Shown here: piece by piece, positions 55,938-64,000 of the stretch
Position numbering within the stretch: the stretch's first letter is position 1
Layout of the letters: every line of letters begins with the position of its first letter
Assembly: GCF_963664735.1 (NCBI RefSeq)
Contig: NZ_OY761553.1
Location: 2,371,303 to 2,435,302, forward strand
DNA length: 64,000 nucleotides
Source: an uncultured Cohaesibacter sp.
Lineage (GTDB): Bacteria > Pseudomonadota > Alphaproteobacteria > Rhizobiales > Cohaesibacteraceae
Direction of reading: 5' to 3'
Made by a program: the position numbers and the translations under genes
Notes under the pieces: model-generated
The model's database searches: none
The model's input: the letters and a program-made list of their open reading frames with translations, nothing else
What the model was told of the DNA's origin: nothing

Positions 55938-56570
55938 ATGTCACCTTTTCTTTCAACGACCATACTCGCAACAACCCTTGCGGTTGTGTCTTCAATTGGG
56001 ACTTGCGGCCCCGTTCTTGCCGACGATCACCTTAAGAACGCAATCTTTGCCGGAGGATGCTTCTGGTGTGTGGAGAGTGACTTCGATCATGTCGAGGGCG
56101 TGGTTGAAACCATCTCAGGCTACTCGGGCGGCACAACAACCGAGAATGTGACTTACAAGAACCATGTCAGTGCCAATCATCGCGAAGTGGTAAAAATCAC
56201 TTATGACAGTCGGAAAACCGATTATGCGACCCTGCTTGATGTGTTCTGGCGCTCTGTTGATCCGACGGATGCGGGAGGACAATTTTGCGACCGGGGGCAC
56301 AGCTATACCACAGCGATCTACACCCTTGATGAAGAGCAGGCCAGGATAGCGGAAGCGTCCAAAAAGGCTTTGAACGAGAGTAATAAGCTATCAGCTCCAA
56401 TCGCCACAGACATCAGCGATGCAGGCCCGTTCTTTGCAGCAGAAGACTATCACCAGAATTACTATCAAAAGAACCCGATCCGCTATCAATATTACCGCTT
56501 TGCCTGTGGCCGCGATGCCCGCGTGGAAAAAGTATGGGGCGAGGAAGCCCATGCGGGCATTGAAAAATAG
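55938..56570 (+). CDS. msrA: Peptide-methionine (S)-S-oxide reductase MsrA, exported
   Basis: A 210-residue MsrA that repairs oxidised methionine. N-terminal signal peptide (1-29) places it in the periplasm. The active site is GCFWC (about 41-45) with the catalytic first cysteine; the usual signature YHQNYYQKNP is present near 175, and a single further Cys lies in the tail. Start ATG 55938, 6 bases after AGGGAG; the ATG six bases earlier overlaps the ribosome site. Confidence 0.95.
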   Translation: MSPFLSTTILATTLAVVSSIGTCGPVLADDHLKNAIFAGGCFWCVESDFDHVEGVVETISGYSGGTTTENVTYKNHVSANHREVVKITYDSRKTDYATLLDVFWRSVDPTDAGGQFCDRGHSYTTAIYTLDEEQARIAEASKKALNESNKLSAPIATDISDAGPFFAAEDYHQNYYQKNPIRYQYYRFACGRDARVEKVWGEEAHAGIEK

Positions 56571-56636
56571 TCGTACTGCTTGCTTCATGGTGATACACAA
56601 AGCCTTTACGGCCCTCACCCTGATAGGATATCCGCC

Positions 56637-56978
56637 ATGAAGCTGTTTGGTATCAAAACATGCGACACCTGCCGCAAGGCTCTGAAAAGCTTGCAGGCAG
56701 CAAACAAATCCGTGACCTTCGTTGACCTCAGAGGCGAAGATTTTTCTCACGAAGATCTTGATCGCTGGCTTGCAGCCGTGGGCTGGGACGCCCTTCTCAA
56801 CAGGCGCTCCACCTCATGGCGGGCTCTGGCAGAGGAAGACAAGAGCGGCATTGACGAAGCCAGGGCGAGAGGGCTTTTGCTCGCCAATCCGACCCTCATC
56901 AAACGCCCCGTCATCGAAGAGGGAGACACTATTACCGTCGGCTTTGGCAAGGCGGAACAAGAAAAGCTTCTTGCTTGA
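56637..56978 (+). CDS. Spx/ArsC-family protein (YffB-like)
   Basis: A 113-residue thioredoxin-fold protein of the ArsC/Spx superfamily with the redox pair CxxC at KTCDTCRKA (C9 and C12 or nearby) and the family's RPVIEEGD loop. It resembles YffB and Spx-like proteins more than arsenate reductase; it may form or reduce disulfides. Start ATG 56637, 8 bases after AGGA. It follows msrA by 66 bp and may share an oxidative stress role with it. Confidence 0.85.
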   Translation: MKLFGIKTCDTCRKALKSLQAANKSVTFVDLRGEDFSHEDLDRWLAAVGWDALLNRRSTSWRALAEEDKSGIDEARARGLLLANPTLIKRPVIEEGDTITVGFGKAEQEKLLA

Positions 56979-57037
56979 AAGCAATATGATGGGCAGCTCT
57001 CCTTTCAGAGAGCGTTGGTATGCGCCGATGATCCCGA

Positions 57038-58579
57038 TCAGCTGGCGCGTGCCAAGATGCCCTTGAGTTTGTCCACGCTTTCGTCCAGTTGCTGCGTTTG
57101 AGCCGCAGAAGAAGCAAGATCAGTTGATCGCCGTGCTCTCGATTTGGCAAAAGACACTCTCCGGCGCCCATTGATCTTGGAGGCATACAGCGCTTCGTCA
57201 GCGCACCGTAGCACAGACTTAACCGTCAACGCATCATCTGGCCACTTGGCCACACCAATCGACGCACCAACTTCAGCAATGCCGTCCGGCATTGGAATTG
57301 GAACACAAACTTCCGCAATCAGGTCATCGCACAGGGACTGCAAGGCTTCATCGTCCAGTTTTCCAAACAACAAGATGTTGAATTCATCGCCCCCCACACG
57401 GGCAACCAGACCGGCTCTACCCAACCTTTTTGAAATCCGCTGAGAAACAATCGAAAGAACGGTATCCCCGGCGCTATGGCCGAAATTGTCGTTGACTGAT
57501 TTGAAGCGATCAAGATCGAGACAGATTATTGAACATTGCGCGTCTTTTTGCTGCGCAATAAGCTGTTCCAGCTTGAGATCAAAGTGGAGTCTGTTAGGCA
57601 GGCCCGTCAGCGCATCATGCATGGCAAGAAACCGGTTCTGCTGTTCGCTTATTTGCAATGCGTGAAGCATCTTGCTGAAACGCCAAGCAATCAGGGTTAG
57701 TGCAACAGCAACCAAGATGAATGGAATGGCCAAGACCGGCAAGGTCTGTCTCCAGATCGTCTGAGACGGCTGATCCGATGTCCAACGCGCATGCACAATA
57801 CGACCATCCGGCAAAGGCACTATCGGCATATAGCCATTTTCTTCGTGCACTTCATTCAGATAGTCGAAATGGAGGTCCTTGACCATCAGCTTCTGACTGG
57901 CTGCAACGAGATATTCCTTGTCAATCGGCCTGACCGTAAAAAGAATGTCCGGCCGGAAGTCTTTTAGCGCGACGCCGCGATCAGGAGCCACCACTTGAGC
58001 AATGATGCAAACCAGTTGACCATTGATGGTTCGAACAGACCAGGCAAAGCGTCCATCCCTTGGTTTGGCGAGAATATCCTTTATGAGCTTTGCAGCTGGG
58101 ATGGGCCTATCACTGGAGAATTCCATCAAGTATTTCGCTCTGGCCTGTTTGATCAAATCCAGATTGTCTTGAATGATATTCTCTCCCGAGCCGGGCGGTA
58201 GCAGCTTGTCCTTGTAGACCGCGATTTTCGTCTTATTCTCGATCGTGACGACATAGGTCATGAGAATACCGAAATCGACCCAGAGCCAGTTGGTGATATT
58301 ATCCGAAACAAACTGCTCGTCTATAACGCCCTTGAACGCATCGTAGGAGTCGTCCCAATCGGATATTTGAGACTGGGCATGAGCAAATTGCATGAGCTGA
58401 TTTTCTAGCTCGTGCTTCACCAACTTGCGCTCTTGTTGATAGCGGACGGTGTTGGCGATATGCCCTGAGCGCTGCAACAGAAAGTAATTGGAAAAAGCGA
58501 GCGCAAGGAACACACCGATACAGGCCATAATGACCATTGCTCCGAAGTTGAATCTGCTGCTCGTTGTTCTCAAAACCAT
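57038..58579 (-). CDS. CHASE4-GGDEF diguanylate cyclase
   Basis: A 513-residue membrane protein: helix (about 13-35), a periplasmic CHASE4 sensor domain (about 40-275) with the hallmark SDWDDSYDAF, a second helix (about 282-302), then GGDEF (about 320-480) with VGGDEF. The I-site position has GRAG, not RxxD, so product inhibition is not expected, unlike the other two cyclases. The C-terminal tail is a short helical region. Start ATG 58579. The gene is convergent with the Spx-like gene. Confidence 0.9.
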   Translation of the reverse strand: MVLRTTSSRFNFGAMVIMACIGVFLALAFSNYFLLQRSGHIANTVRYQQERKLVKHELENQLMQFAHAQSQISDWDDSYDAFKGVIDEQFVSDNITNWLWVDFGILMTYVVTIENKTKIAVYKDKLLPPGSGENIIQDNLDLIKQARAKYLMEFSSDRPIPAAKLIKDILAKPRDGRFAWSVRTINGQLVCIIAQVVAPDRGVALKDFRPDILFTVRPIDKEYLVAASQKLMVKDLHFDYLNEVHEENGYMPIVPLPDGRIVHARWTSDQPSQTIWRQTLPVLAIPFILVAVALTLIAWRFSKMLHALQISEQQNRFLAMHDALTGLPNRLHFDLKLEQLIAQQKDAQCSIICLDLDRFKSVNDNFGHSAGDTVLSIVSQRISKRLGRAGLVARVGGDEFNILLFGKLDDEALQSLCDDLIAEVCVPIPMPDGIAEVGASIGVAKWPDDALTVKSVLRCADEALYASKINGRRRVSFAKSRARRSTDLASSAAQTQQLDESVDKLKGILARAS

Positions 58580-58762
58580 GCTTTAGCCCTTGCGACGCGG
58601 TTGGATTACGAGACTATTTTCAAAGGCTAAAGTTCCCGTTATAATTCATGGTTAATATATATAAAAAATATAAATATCATAATGTTACTTACAATCTACC
58701 TATAGATCAAACAAAAGCACACCCTTTATAGTTAAACTCACCGTTGATTGAAATTTTTAGTT

Positions 58763-58788
58763 GCCCCCTCGAAATATTTCGAGAGGGC
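58763..58788 (-). terminator. Hairpin after the cytochrome c peroxidase gene
   Basis: A perfect 16-base palindrome CTCGAAATATTTCGAG (58768-58783) extended by GCCC/GGGC with one mismatch lies 30 bp after the ccp stop. There is no clear T run on either strand, so it may be a weak terminator or RNA end structure. Confidence 0.45.
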
Positions 58789-58817
58789 CAGACTAAAAGC
58801 CTCTTTGTCAGCCAAAG

Positions 58818-59873
58818 TTAGTTCGCAATCATTGCTTCCGGCTTTGGCGTGGTGGCCGTTTCAACAGGAAGTATCGGATAGTCCACTTTTGGCTGCTCGC
58901 CTGTCAGGGTTTTGAGGAATGCCGTGATCTTCTTGATTTCATCATCGGTCAATTCTTCACCCAACTGGCTCGTTCCCATGATGGCAACGGCTTGCTCCAG
59001 ATCCCAGACCTTGCCGGAGTGGAAATATGGAGCGGTCAGTTCGATGTTGCGCAGCGGTCCTGCACGGAAGACATATTCTTCATCCGCAGTTTGTGTGACA
59101 GCAAAACGCCCCTTGTCGCCAGCTGGCAGGACATCTGCCCCCGGCTTCTCAACAACGCCAAACGGGTAGTAGCCTTCGCCACCAATGTTGACCCCGGCGT
59201 GGCATGACGCACATCCCTTATCCATAAAGATCTGCAGACCGGCCTGCTCGTCTTCACTCATGACCTTGACATTGCCTTCAAGGAACTGGTCAAAGCGGGA
59301 ATATGGGGTGATAAGCGTTGCTTCAAAGGCTTCGATAGCCTTTGCCATATTGTCAAAGCTGATCGGGCTTTCTTCACCCGGGAAAGCTTTGGCAAATGCC
59401 ACTTCATAGGCAGGCATGCTCTTGAGTGTCGCTTCAACTCGGGCAGGAGTGGACGCCATTTCGACGCCAGCCTGAACCGGACCCTTGGCCTGAGCTTTCA
59501 GATCTTCGGCTCGCCCATCCCAGAACTGGGCAATGTTGAACACGGCATTTAATACGGTTGGAGCATTTCTTGGCCCTTTTTGCCAACCATGCCCAATCGA
59601 TGTCTCAAGGTTATCATCCCCACCCATGCCCAGATTATGACATGTATTGCATGAAATAAGAGCTGATGAGGAAAGGCGTGGATCGAAGAAAAGCATTTTG
59701 CCCAATTCGATCTTGTCGCTGGTCACTGCGTTATTCTTGACCGCAGGAACAACTGACGGTATCGGCTGGAAGTATTCCTTGGCTTCTTCCAACAGATCAT
59801 TGGCAAACGCGGACGCAGGTACTGCCAGGAAAACAGCACAGGCGAGCGTTGCCTTCATCATTTGCTTGGTCAT
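58818..59873 (-). CDS. ccp: Di-heme cytochrome c peroxidase
   Basis: A 351-residue periplasmic enzyme that reduces H2O2 with electrons from small c-type cytochromes. Signal peptide 1-25; two heme-binding motifs, CNTCH (75-79) and CASCH (221-225), in the spacing of the CcpA/MauG family. Conserved GGDDN and the NAPTVLNAVFN segment follow the first heme. Such genes are often FNR-controlled; I saw no FNR box within the upstream 200 bases. Single gene. Confidence 0.95.
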   Translation of the reverse strand: MTKQMMKATLACAVFLAVPASAFANDLLEEAKEYFQPIPSVVPAVKNNAVTSDKIELGKMLFFDPRLSSSALISCNTCHNLGMGGDDNLETSIGHGWQKGPRNAPTVLNAVFNIAQFWDGRAEDLKAQAKGPVQAGVEMASTPARVEATLKSMPAYEVAFAKAFPGEESPISFDNMAKAIEAFEATLITPYSRFDQFLEGNVKVMSEDEQAGLQIFMDKGCASCHAGVNIGGEGYYPFGVVEKPGADVLPAGDKGRFAVTQTADEEYVFRAGPLRNIELTAPYFHSGKVWDLEQAVAIMGTSQLGEELTDDEIKKITAFLKTLTGEQPKVDYPILPVETATTPKPEAMIAN

Positions 59874-60374
59874 AAGATCCTCCCAATAGACTATGACCGT
59901 CAGATTTTAGCTGAAGGGAAACTTTGTCGCATTGTGCCATATAATGGATTTGTGATATTAGAATACTTATAAAGAGAGAGGTCCCCCAAAGACATTTTCA
60001 GATCGCGTATTTGTGCGTGCATTTTTCAAGAAAATGCCTGCGCGATGGCTTCTCTTGCCTAAAATCTAAAAAATTTGTTTATTTTCAGCCGCTTATTCAT
60101 CTCCTTTGAAAAGAAGAATCCACAGCACCCAAAAATTCGGCCTTATTCTTTTGCCCTATATATGAAGGCGCACTGTGGCGATCTCTGGTCCCTACCAAGT
60201 CTCCGCTGCCAAGATTTGCCCCCCCTAATAGCAGGTTGCATTTAGACAAGAAAAAGCCTGCCAGATGGCGCAACCATCAAGCAGGCTCGAATTTTCAAGG
60301 CTTGAACAAAGGCCTAAACGCTTGCAGACTATCTTTGAGCGTCGGGCATGTTCAGGCAAATGCCAAAGGCTTAA
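59874..60374. other. Intergenic region kduD / ccp
   Basis: 501 bases holding the ccp promoter and the kdu terminator. A hairpin GCATTTT-TCAAG-AAAATGC lies at 60019-60037. No gene or FNR box is seen. Confidence 0.5.
60247..60287 (-). terminator. Intrinsic terminator of the kdu genes
   Basis: On the minus strand AGCCTGC (60287-60281) pairs with GCAGGCT (60261-60255), with an inner GATGG/CCATC stem, followed by TTTTTCTTGTCT. It follows kduD by about 90 bp. Confidence 0.88.
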
Positions 60375-61160
60375 TCAAGGCTGTTTGCCAATGTAAGCCA
60401 AGATACCGCCGTCAACATAAAGCACATGGCCGTTGACGAAGTCGGAAGCGCTGGACGCCAGGAAGACTGCCGGGCCCTGAAGGTCTCCGGTTGTACCCCA
60501 ACGGTTGGCTGGTGTTTTGGCAAGAATGAAGCTGTTGAACGGATGGCCCGGTTCACGCAGCGGTGCGGTCTGCGGGGTTTCGATATAGCCCGGCCCAATG
60601 CCATTGCACTGAATGTTGAACTGGCCATATTCGGATGCAATGTTGCGGGTCAGCATTTTCAGGCCGCCTTTGGCAGCTGCATATGCAGACACGGTTTCAC
60701 GACCCAGCTCACTCATCATCGAGCAGATGTTGATGATCTTGCCGCCGCCACGTTCAATCATGCCCGGAATAACGGCTTTGGAAACGATGAATGGTGCGTT
60801 GAGGTCAACGTCGATAACCTGACGGAACTCTTCTGCTTTCATCTCGATCATTGGAATGCGTTTGATGATACCGGCGTTATTGACCAGAATGTCGATCGGA
60901 GCCACTTCTTCGGCGATCTGGGCGACAAGCTTTTCGACAGCTTCTTCATCTGTTACATCGCAGATGTAGCCATGAGCGTCAATGCCGGCAGCCTTATAGG
61001 CTTCCAAACCCTTTGCCAGAAATTCTTCGTTGATATCATTGAAAACAATTTTCGCACCGGCTCCAGCCAATGCGCTGGCAATGGCAAAGCCGATACCATA
61101 GGAGGCACCCGTTACCAGAGCGGTTTTGCCTTCCAGGGAAAAGCTATTTTGGAAATTCAT
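60375..61160 (-). CDS. kduD: KduD-type short-chain dehydrogenase
   Basis: A 261-residue SDR that reduces 2,5-diketo-3-deoxygluconate to 2-keto-3-deoxygluconate in pectin/polyuronate catabolism (2-deoxy-D-gluconate 3-dehydrogenase or gluconate 5-dehydrogenase type). NAD(P) motif TGASYGIG (17-24), NNAG (94-97), catalytic S147, Y160 and K164 in SAYAAAKGG. It lies 71 bp downstream of kduI on the same strand, which fixes the pathway. Ends at a strong terminator. Confidence 0.9.
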   Translation of the reverse strand: MNFQNSFSLEGKTALVTGASYGIGFAIASALAGAGAKIVFNDINEEFLAKGLEAYKAAGIDAHGYICDVTDEEAVEKLVAQIAEEVAPIDILVNNAGIIKRIPMIEMKAEEFRQVIDVDLNAPFIVSKAVIPGMIERGGGKIINICSMMSELGRETVSAYAAAKGGLKMLTRNIASEYGQFNIQCNGIGPGYIETPQTAPLREPGHPFNSFILAKTPANRWGTTGDLQGPAVFLASSASDFVNGHVLYVDGGILAYIGKQP

Positions 61161-61231
61161 GTTACTACCCTTGTGAGAGCTTTTGTGATGGAGGCTGCCT
61201 TCACCTGAAGCCAGCCCCTGAAGAAAACCGG

Positions 61232-62074
61232 TTAACGCAGTTCGTTGATCGGAATGACGTCCATGTCATTGAAAGTCTGGTTCTCGCCACCCATGGCCCA
61301 GATGAAGGTGTAGGCACAGGTGCCTGCTCCTGCGTGAATGCTCCAGGATGGGCTAATAACAGCATCCAGATTGTGCATCATGATATGACGGGTCTGATCG
61401 CCTTCACCCATCATATGGAACACAGCCTGATCTTCTGGCAGGTTGAAGTAGGTGTAGATTTCCATGCGGCGTTCATGGGTATGCGCTGGCATGGTGTTCC
61501 AAACGTTGCCCGGCTCCAACTGTGTAAGGCCCATGCAGAGCTGGCAGGTTTCCAATACGTCCGGATGGATGAACTGGTTGATCACGCGCTTGTTGCAGTT
61601 TTCCTGATCACCCATAGGAACCTTCTTGGCATCAGCAATCTTGAGGAAGGTTGTTTTGGTGTCTTTGTGTGCAGGAGCACTGATCATGTAGAATTTGGCA
61701 GGCTTGGAGCCGTCTGCACTCTGGAAAGTTACTTCCTTGGTGCCACGGGAAATATAGAGGCAATCCTGGAAATCGAGCTCATAGTCAACGCCATCAGCGG
61801 TGATCTTGCCTTTGTTGCCCAGATTGAAAATGCCAATTTCACGGCGTTCCAGAATGTAGTCCGTACCGAACACCTTCATGCATTCGATGCCTTTATCCAG
61901 CGATACGGTTTCGCTGACAGGCATGCAGCCGAAGGTAACCATACGGTCGACATGGCTATAAACGGCCTGAATGGTGTCTGCCACATAGAGGTTTGTGATC
62001 TTGAATTCTTCGGCGACCTCTTCAGTAGTCATCCGTTTGAAATGCTTCTGGTTCACAGAATAGCGGATATCCAT
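61232..62074 (-). CDS. kduI: 5-dehydro-4-deoxy-D-glucuronate isomerase KduI
   Basis: A 280-residue cupin-fold isomerase that converts 5-keto-4-deoxyuronate to 2,5-diketo-3-deoxygluconate. The zinc ligands are H198, H200 and E205 in HTHERRME and H247 in SWSIHAGAG. It precedes kduD, with no other catabolic genes in the window; uptake and lyase genes may lie beyond it. A LacI-family gene on the same strand starts past the right edge and may control this unit. Confidence 0.96.
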   Translation of the reverse strand: MDIRYSVNQKHFKRMTTEEVAEEFKITNLYVADTIQAVYSHVDRMVTFGCMPVSETVSLDKGIECMKVFGTDYILERREIGIFNLGNKGKITADGVDYELDFQDCLYISRGTKEVTFQSADGSKPAKFYMISAPAHKDTKTTFLKIADAKKVPMGDQENCNKRVINQFIHPDVLETCQLCMGLTQLEPGNVWNTMPAHTHERRMEIYTYFNLPEDQAVFHMMGEGDQTRHIMMHNLDAVISPSWSIHAGAGTCAYTFIWAMGGENQTFNDMDVIPINELR

Positions 62075-62117
62075 TGGTATCTCCTTTGCGTGTGCTCACT
62101 CGTCGGTATGGCCTACC

Positions 62118-62129
62118 TACCAAATGGTA
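62118..62129. promoter_or_regulatory. Inverted repeat near the kduI start (candidate operator)
   Basis: TACCA-AA-TGGTA, 44 bp upstream of the kduI ATG. A further GGTA/TACC repeat lies at 62105-62117. LacI- or GntR-type operators have similar size, but the match to a known consensus is not strong. Confidence 0.35.
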
Positions 62130-62588
62130 ATCTTGATAGTAAATCCATACAGCATTCGTTCTCGATTTTCCAGCTTTCGAAAAAAAAAGTGGTATTTTAT
62201 CATCTTGTTTTTTGATTATTCTGCTATTCAGCAGCATTCTCGCTGCCGATTTGCAAAACTCGCCATGCTCTCTACGGCTCCACCCGGCACGACAAAATTG
62301 GTATTTCCTCTAGCTCGGCCTATCTTTTCTCACCCATGAAATGGTCGATATCATGGTACGTCGGTCTGCGCATGCATATCACATATATATCTTATATATT
62401 ACTTGTCAAAAAATATATAGAGCTCAATTCCAACAACCTTGGATTCCTGCGGCATTCACTTAACAATCCCAGCAAAAACCTGATTGAAAGATAAAATATT
62501 TCGTCGGATAGACGCCGACGTTGCTCCTCAATCATGAAAAGTCCCGCCTTGGCTCACAGGCCATCCTCCACGACACATTAGAGAGGGC

Positions 62589-62621
62589 AAAAAAAAAGCG
62601 GGCATGATGCCCGCTTGTTTT
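62589..62621. terminator. Bidirectional terminator after the 44-codon gene
   Basis: Stem AAGCGGGC (62596-62603) with GCCCGCTT (62609-62616), loop ATGAT, flanked by nine A on the left and GTTTTT on the right; it can end the leftward 44-codon gene and any rightward transcript. Confidence 0.85.
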
Positions 62622-62721
62622 TATGGAGTTTTGTTAATGACGGTTTGCTCCCACCGTCAAGAATTTCTCTTGCTCCCTTAAAGTAAATAAAGCTTTAAAG
62701 AGCAGATATTCCGCGTAGCTT

Positions 62722-62856
62722 TTAGCCACGCGGATCTACTGTCAGATCAAAGGCAACATCAAAACCACGATCAGTAGCAAACTCATCTACAAAACGCTGA
62801 GCCTGTTCTTCACGGGCAGCAACAACTCTGTCAAATGCACGGTTAAAAAAGTTCAT
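62722..62856 (-). CDS. 44-residue small protein of unknown function
   Basis: A short gene with a strong ribosome site, AAGGAAA 5 bases before ATG 62856, and its own terminator, so translation is likely. The protein starts MNFFNRAFDRVVAAREEQA, an amphipathic basic helix, and ends in a polar/acidic tail. Small proteins opening with such an F-RAFDR-VAAREEQA helix occur in Rhizobiales, but I cannot name a family. A longer in-frame ATG exists upstream (62961) but lies in the hairpin leader and has no ribosome site. Confidence 0.65.
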   Translation of the reverse strand: MNFFNRAFDRVVAAREEQAQRFVDEFATDRGFDVAFDLTVDPRG

Positions 62857-62908
62857 TTTCTTTTCCTTTCTTCTGTCTGTTGTATTTTTTCTTGTTCTTA
62901 CAGAAAGG

Positions 62909-62946
62909 AATATGATCTTTTTTGTAGGAGATAAAAAGATCATATT
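62909..62946. other. 14-bp inverted repeat in the small-gene leader
   Basis: AATATGATCTTTTT (62909-62922) and AAAAAGATCATATT (62933-62946) are perfect complements around a ten-base loop, which on the minus strand reads ATCTCCTACA, so the loop could pair with Shine-Dalgarno sequences. It is 53 bp upstream of the small-gene start. Confidence 0.75.
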
Positions 62947-62953
62947 GATCAAA

Positions 62954-62980
62954 GTTGTCATGCGTTATACGCATAACAAC
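62954..62980. promoter_or_regulatory. Second inverted repeat upstream of the small gene (candidate operator)
   Basis: Twelve-base arms with one mismatch: GTTGTCATGCGT (62954-62965) and ACGCATAACAAC (62969-62980), separated by TAT. Size and symmetry suit a LacI-family operator; as RNA it would fold as a second hairpin. Confidence 0.5.
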
Positions 62981-63219
62981 CTGCAAAGGCATTCCAAATT
63001 CGCGTAAATATGCTGAATTCCCGCAGAATTGCGCCAATTTTCTTGCCTCCATTTGCAGCTTGGCCGGTCAGTCGAGTGCGAGATCAAGAATGGAAAGACT
63101 GTCTGGAGCGGCGGCATTTTGTGAAATACCGCTAGTCTACAGGTTTGCTCGGTGAGCTTATACGACGCAAATTCCGGTCAGTAACGCGCCTTTATTAGCT
63201 GCGGGCCCGAATTGTTTGC

Positions 63220-64000
63220 CTAAGTGCGAGGTGTCTTGAGCGCAGCTGTCGAATTGCGAACGACCAGTTCTGTTGGCAGCGTGATCTGGTGGAAAGGCAC
63301 ATCAAGACCGGCAATCATGGCCATAAGCATATTCACTGCCGAGCGCCCCATCTGCTGGAGGGGCTGGTGCACTGTGGTCAATGCCGGATGCATCTGCTCG
63401 GACAGCGCAATATCGTCAAAGCCGACGAGAGAAATATCCTCCGGCACCGAAAGCCCTGCTTCGCGAATTGCCGACAAAGCACCGAAGGCACTGACATCGT
63501 TGGAGGCAAAAATCGCGCTTGGTTTATCATCCAGCGCCAACAACTGCTTGGCGGCATTGTAGCCACCAAGCTGCATATAGTCCCCTTCGCTAACCAGCGC
63601 AGGATCATCGTCAAGCCCAAACTGGGCTACCATATCCTTATAGGCCTGCAAACGACTGCGAGCCGAAAGCAGCTTCAGATTACCCGTAATGAAGCCGATC
63701 CGTGTATGGCCAAGCTCGATAAGATGAGTCATGGCCTGACGGCCGCCCTGATAGCCATCGGTAATCACGGCGGGAAAGGTCGGTTCGTCGAAAACGGTTT
63801 CCACAGTAACAACGGGCAAGGACGCTTCTCGCAATGTCTCCAGATAGGCCGACTCATAGGGAAGCAAAACAACAATGCCATCGGCGACTTGCTGAAGCAG
63901 GTTGACAACGCTTGATGGGGGCTGGGTATCATTATCAGGAAGGGAATAGACCAGCATTTCATAGCCTGCACCGCGAATGGTGGTGCCAATTCCCATAACC
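63220..64000 (-). CDS. LacI-family transcription regulator, 3' part only
   Basis: The 5' end, with the helix-turn-helix, lies beyond base 64000; the visible 260 codons are the effector-binding domain. They begin in VMGIGTTIRGAGYEML, the start of the first subdomain, continue through HLIELGHTRIGFITG, then SAIFASNDVSAFGALSAI and SLVGFDDIALSEQMHPALTT, the standard LacI/PurR landmarks, and end ELVVRNST. In this position, upstream of kduI on the same strand, a uronate or oligogalacturonide-responsive repressor is plausible, but the ligand cannot be read here. Confidence 0.9.
   Translation of the reverse strand, partial: VMGIGTTIRGAGYEMLVYSLPDNDTQPPSSVVNLLQQVADGIVVLLPYESAYLETLREASLPVVTVETVFDEPTFPAVITDGYQGGRQAMTHLIELGHTRIGFITGNLKLLSARSRLQAYKDMVAQFGLDDDPALVSEGDYMQLGGYNAAKQLLALDDKPSAIFASNDVSAFGALSAIREAGLSVPEDISLVGFDDIALSEQMHPALTTVHQPLQQMGRSAVNMLMAMIAGLDVPFHQITLPTELVVRNSTAALKTPRT

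Larger units (their letters stand above)
62075..62721. other. kduI promoter region and 3' region of the small gene
   Basis: 647 bases without a gene: candidate operator (62118-62129), small repeats (CTGCT/AGCAG at 62221-62234), an AT-rich stretch (62370-62425), hairpin CGTCGG/CCGACG (62502-62520), and the terminator at 62589-62621. Confidence 0.5.
62857..63219. other. Leader of the small gene and 3' end of the LacI gene
   Basis: 363 bases. The two large inverted repeats (62909-62980) lie upstream of the small gene. A nested hairpin at 63096-63140 (AGACT/AGTCT outside GCGG-ATTT/AAAT-CCGC) may end the LacI-family gene. Confidence 0.5.

Noticed and set aside
61070-62215. 381-codon open frame on the plus strand opposite kduI and kduD
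   Set aside because: Covers both clear catabolic genes in antisense; no recognisable protein.
1-64000. tRNA genes, rRNA genes, CRISPR arrays, insertion sequences or prophage
   Set aside because: I looked for the T-loop motif, repeat arrays and transposase-like proteins and saw none; a covariance search would be more sensitive for tRNA.

Overview
The window looks like chromosomal DNA of a free-living, probably marine alphaproteobacterium of the Hyphomicrobiales (Rhizobiales) type. The evidence is the gene set: a FixL-FixJ-FixK oxygen-sensing cascade with cbb3 oxidase genes, a class I lysyl-tRNA synthetase, a PodJ-type polarity protein with Sel1 and peptidoglycan-binding domains, DUF2336, the TSUP/TIGR02186 pair and the PdeM/Lhr-like helicase pair. 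A Cohaesibacter-like genus is my guess from memory, not something the sequence proves. I see no tRNA, rRNA, CRISPR array, insertion sequence or prophage, so most of the window reads as core chromosome.

Layout. 1-11 kb is the low-oxygen block: ccoO (cut by the window edge) and ccoN, an AbrB-type membrane protein, a lipoprotein hydrolase, hemN, fixK, fixJ, fixL and an aminotransferase. FNR/FixK boxes lie upstream of ccoN and directly before hemN. FixL, a soluble heme-PAS kinase, should phosphorylate FixJ, FixJ should raise FixK, and FixK should drive cbb3 oxidase and oxygen-independent heme synthesis. 11-20 kb holds an SLC5-transporter/hybrid histidine kinase facing a LuxR-type response regulator across a shared terminator, an EEP-family hydrolase, a coiled-coil envelope protein, DUF2336 and a Nudix enzyme. 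20-34 kb holds a MerR regulator, podJ, TSUP/TIGR02186, pdeM plus a large helicase, a diguanylate cyclase, a small membrane protein, a candidate small RNA and a MATE exporter. 34-49 kb is mostly housekeeping (arsC-like, pyrD, DUF952, an S24-like regulator lacking its catalytic serine, a degenerate nuclease-fold protein, a secreted hydrolase, lysS, TerB, an acyltransferase, tdk, DUF930, a hydroxylase, a solute-binding protein). 49-59 kb holds a membrane glycosyltransferase fused to an esterase, recQ, two more diguanylate cyclases, msrA, an Spx/ArsC-like protein and a di-heme cytochrome c peroxidase. 60-64 kb is a pectin/uronate catabolic end: kduD, kduI, a 44-residue small protein with a highly structured leader, and a LacI-family regulator cut by the window end.

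The most unusual items are: (1) the glycosyltransferase-2/esterase fusion at 49320-52439, with both active sites apparently intact; (2) the candidate small RNA at 33200-33351, with pyrimidine-rich anti-Shine-Dalgarno loops and an intrinsic terminator; (3) the 44-codon gene at 62722-62856, with two large inverted repeats upstream and its own terminator; (4) a pair of interlocking hairpins just after podJ; and (5) the peptidase-dead S24-like regulator preceded by a 20-bp palindrome. All functions are read from sequence motifs and family knowledge; no search or folding program was run.
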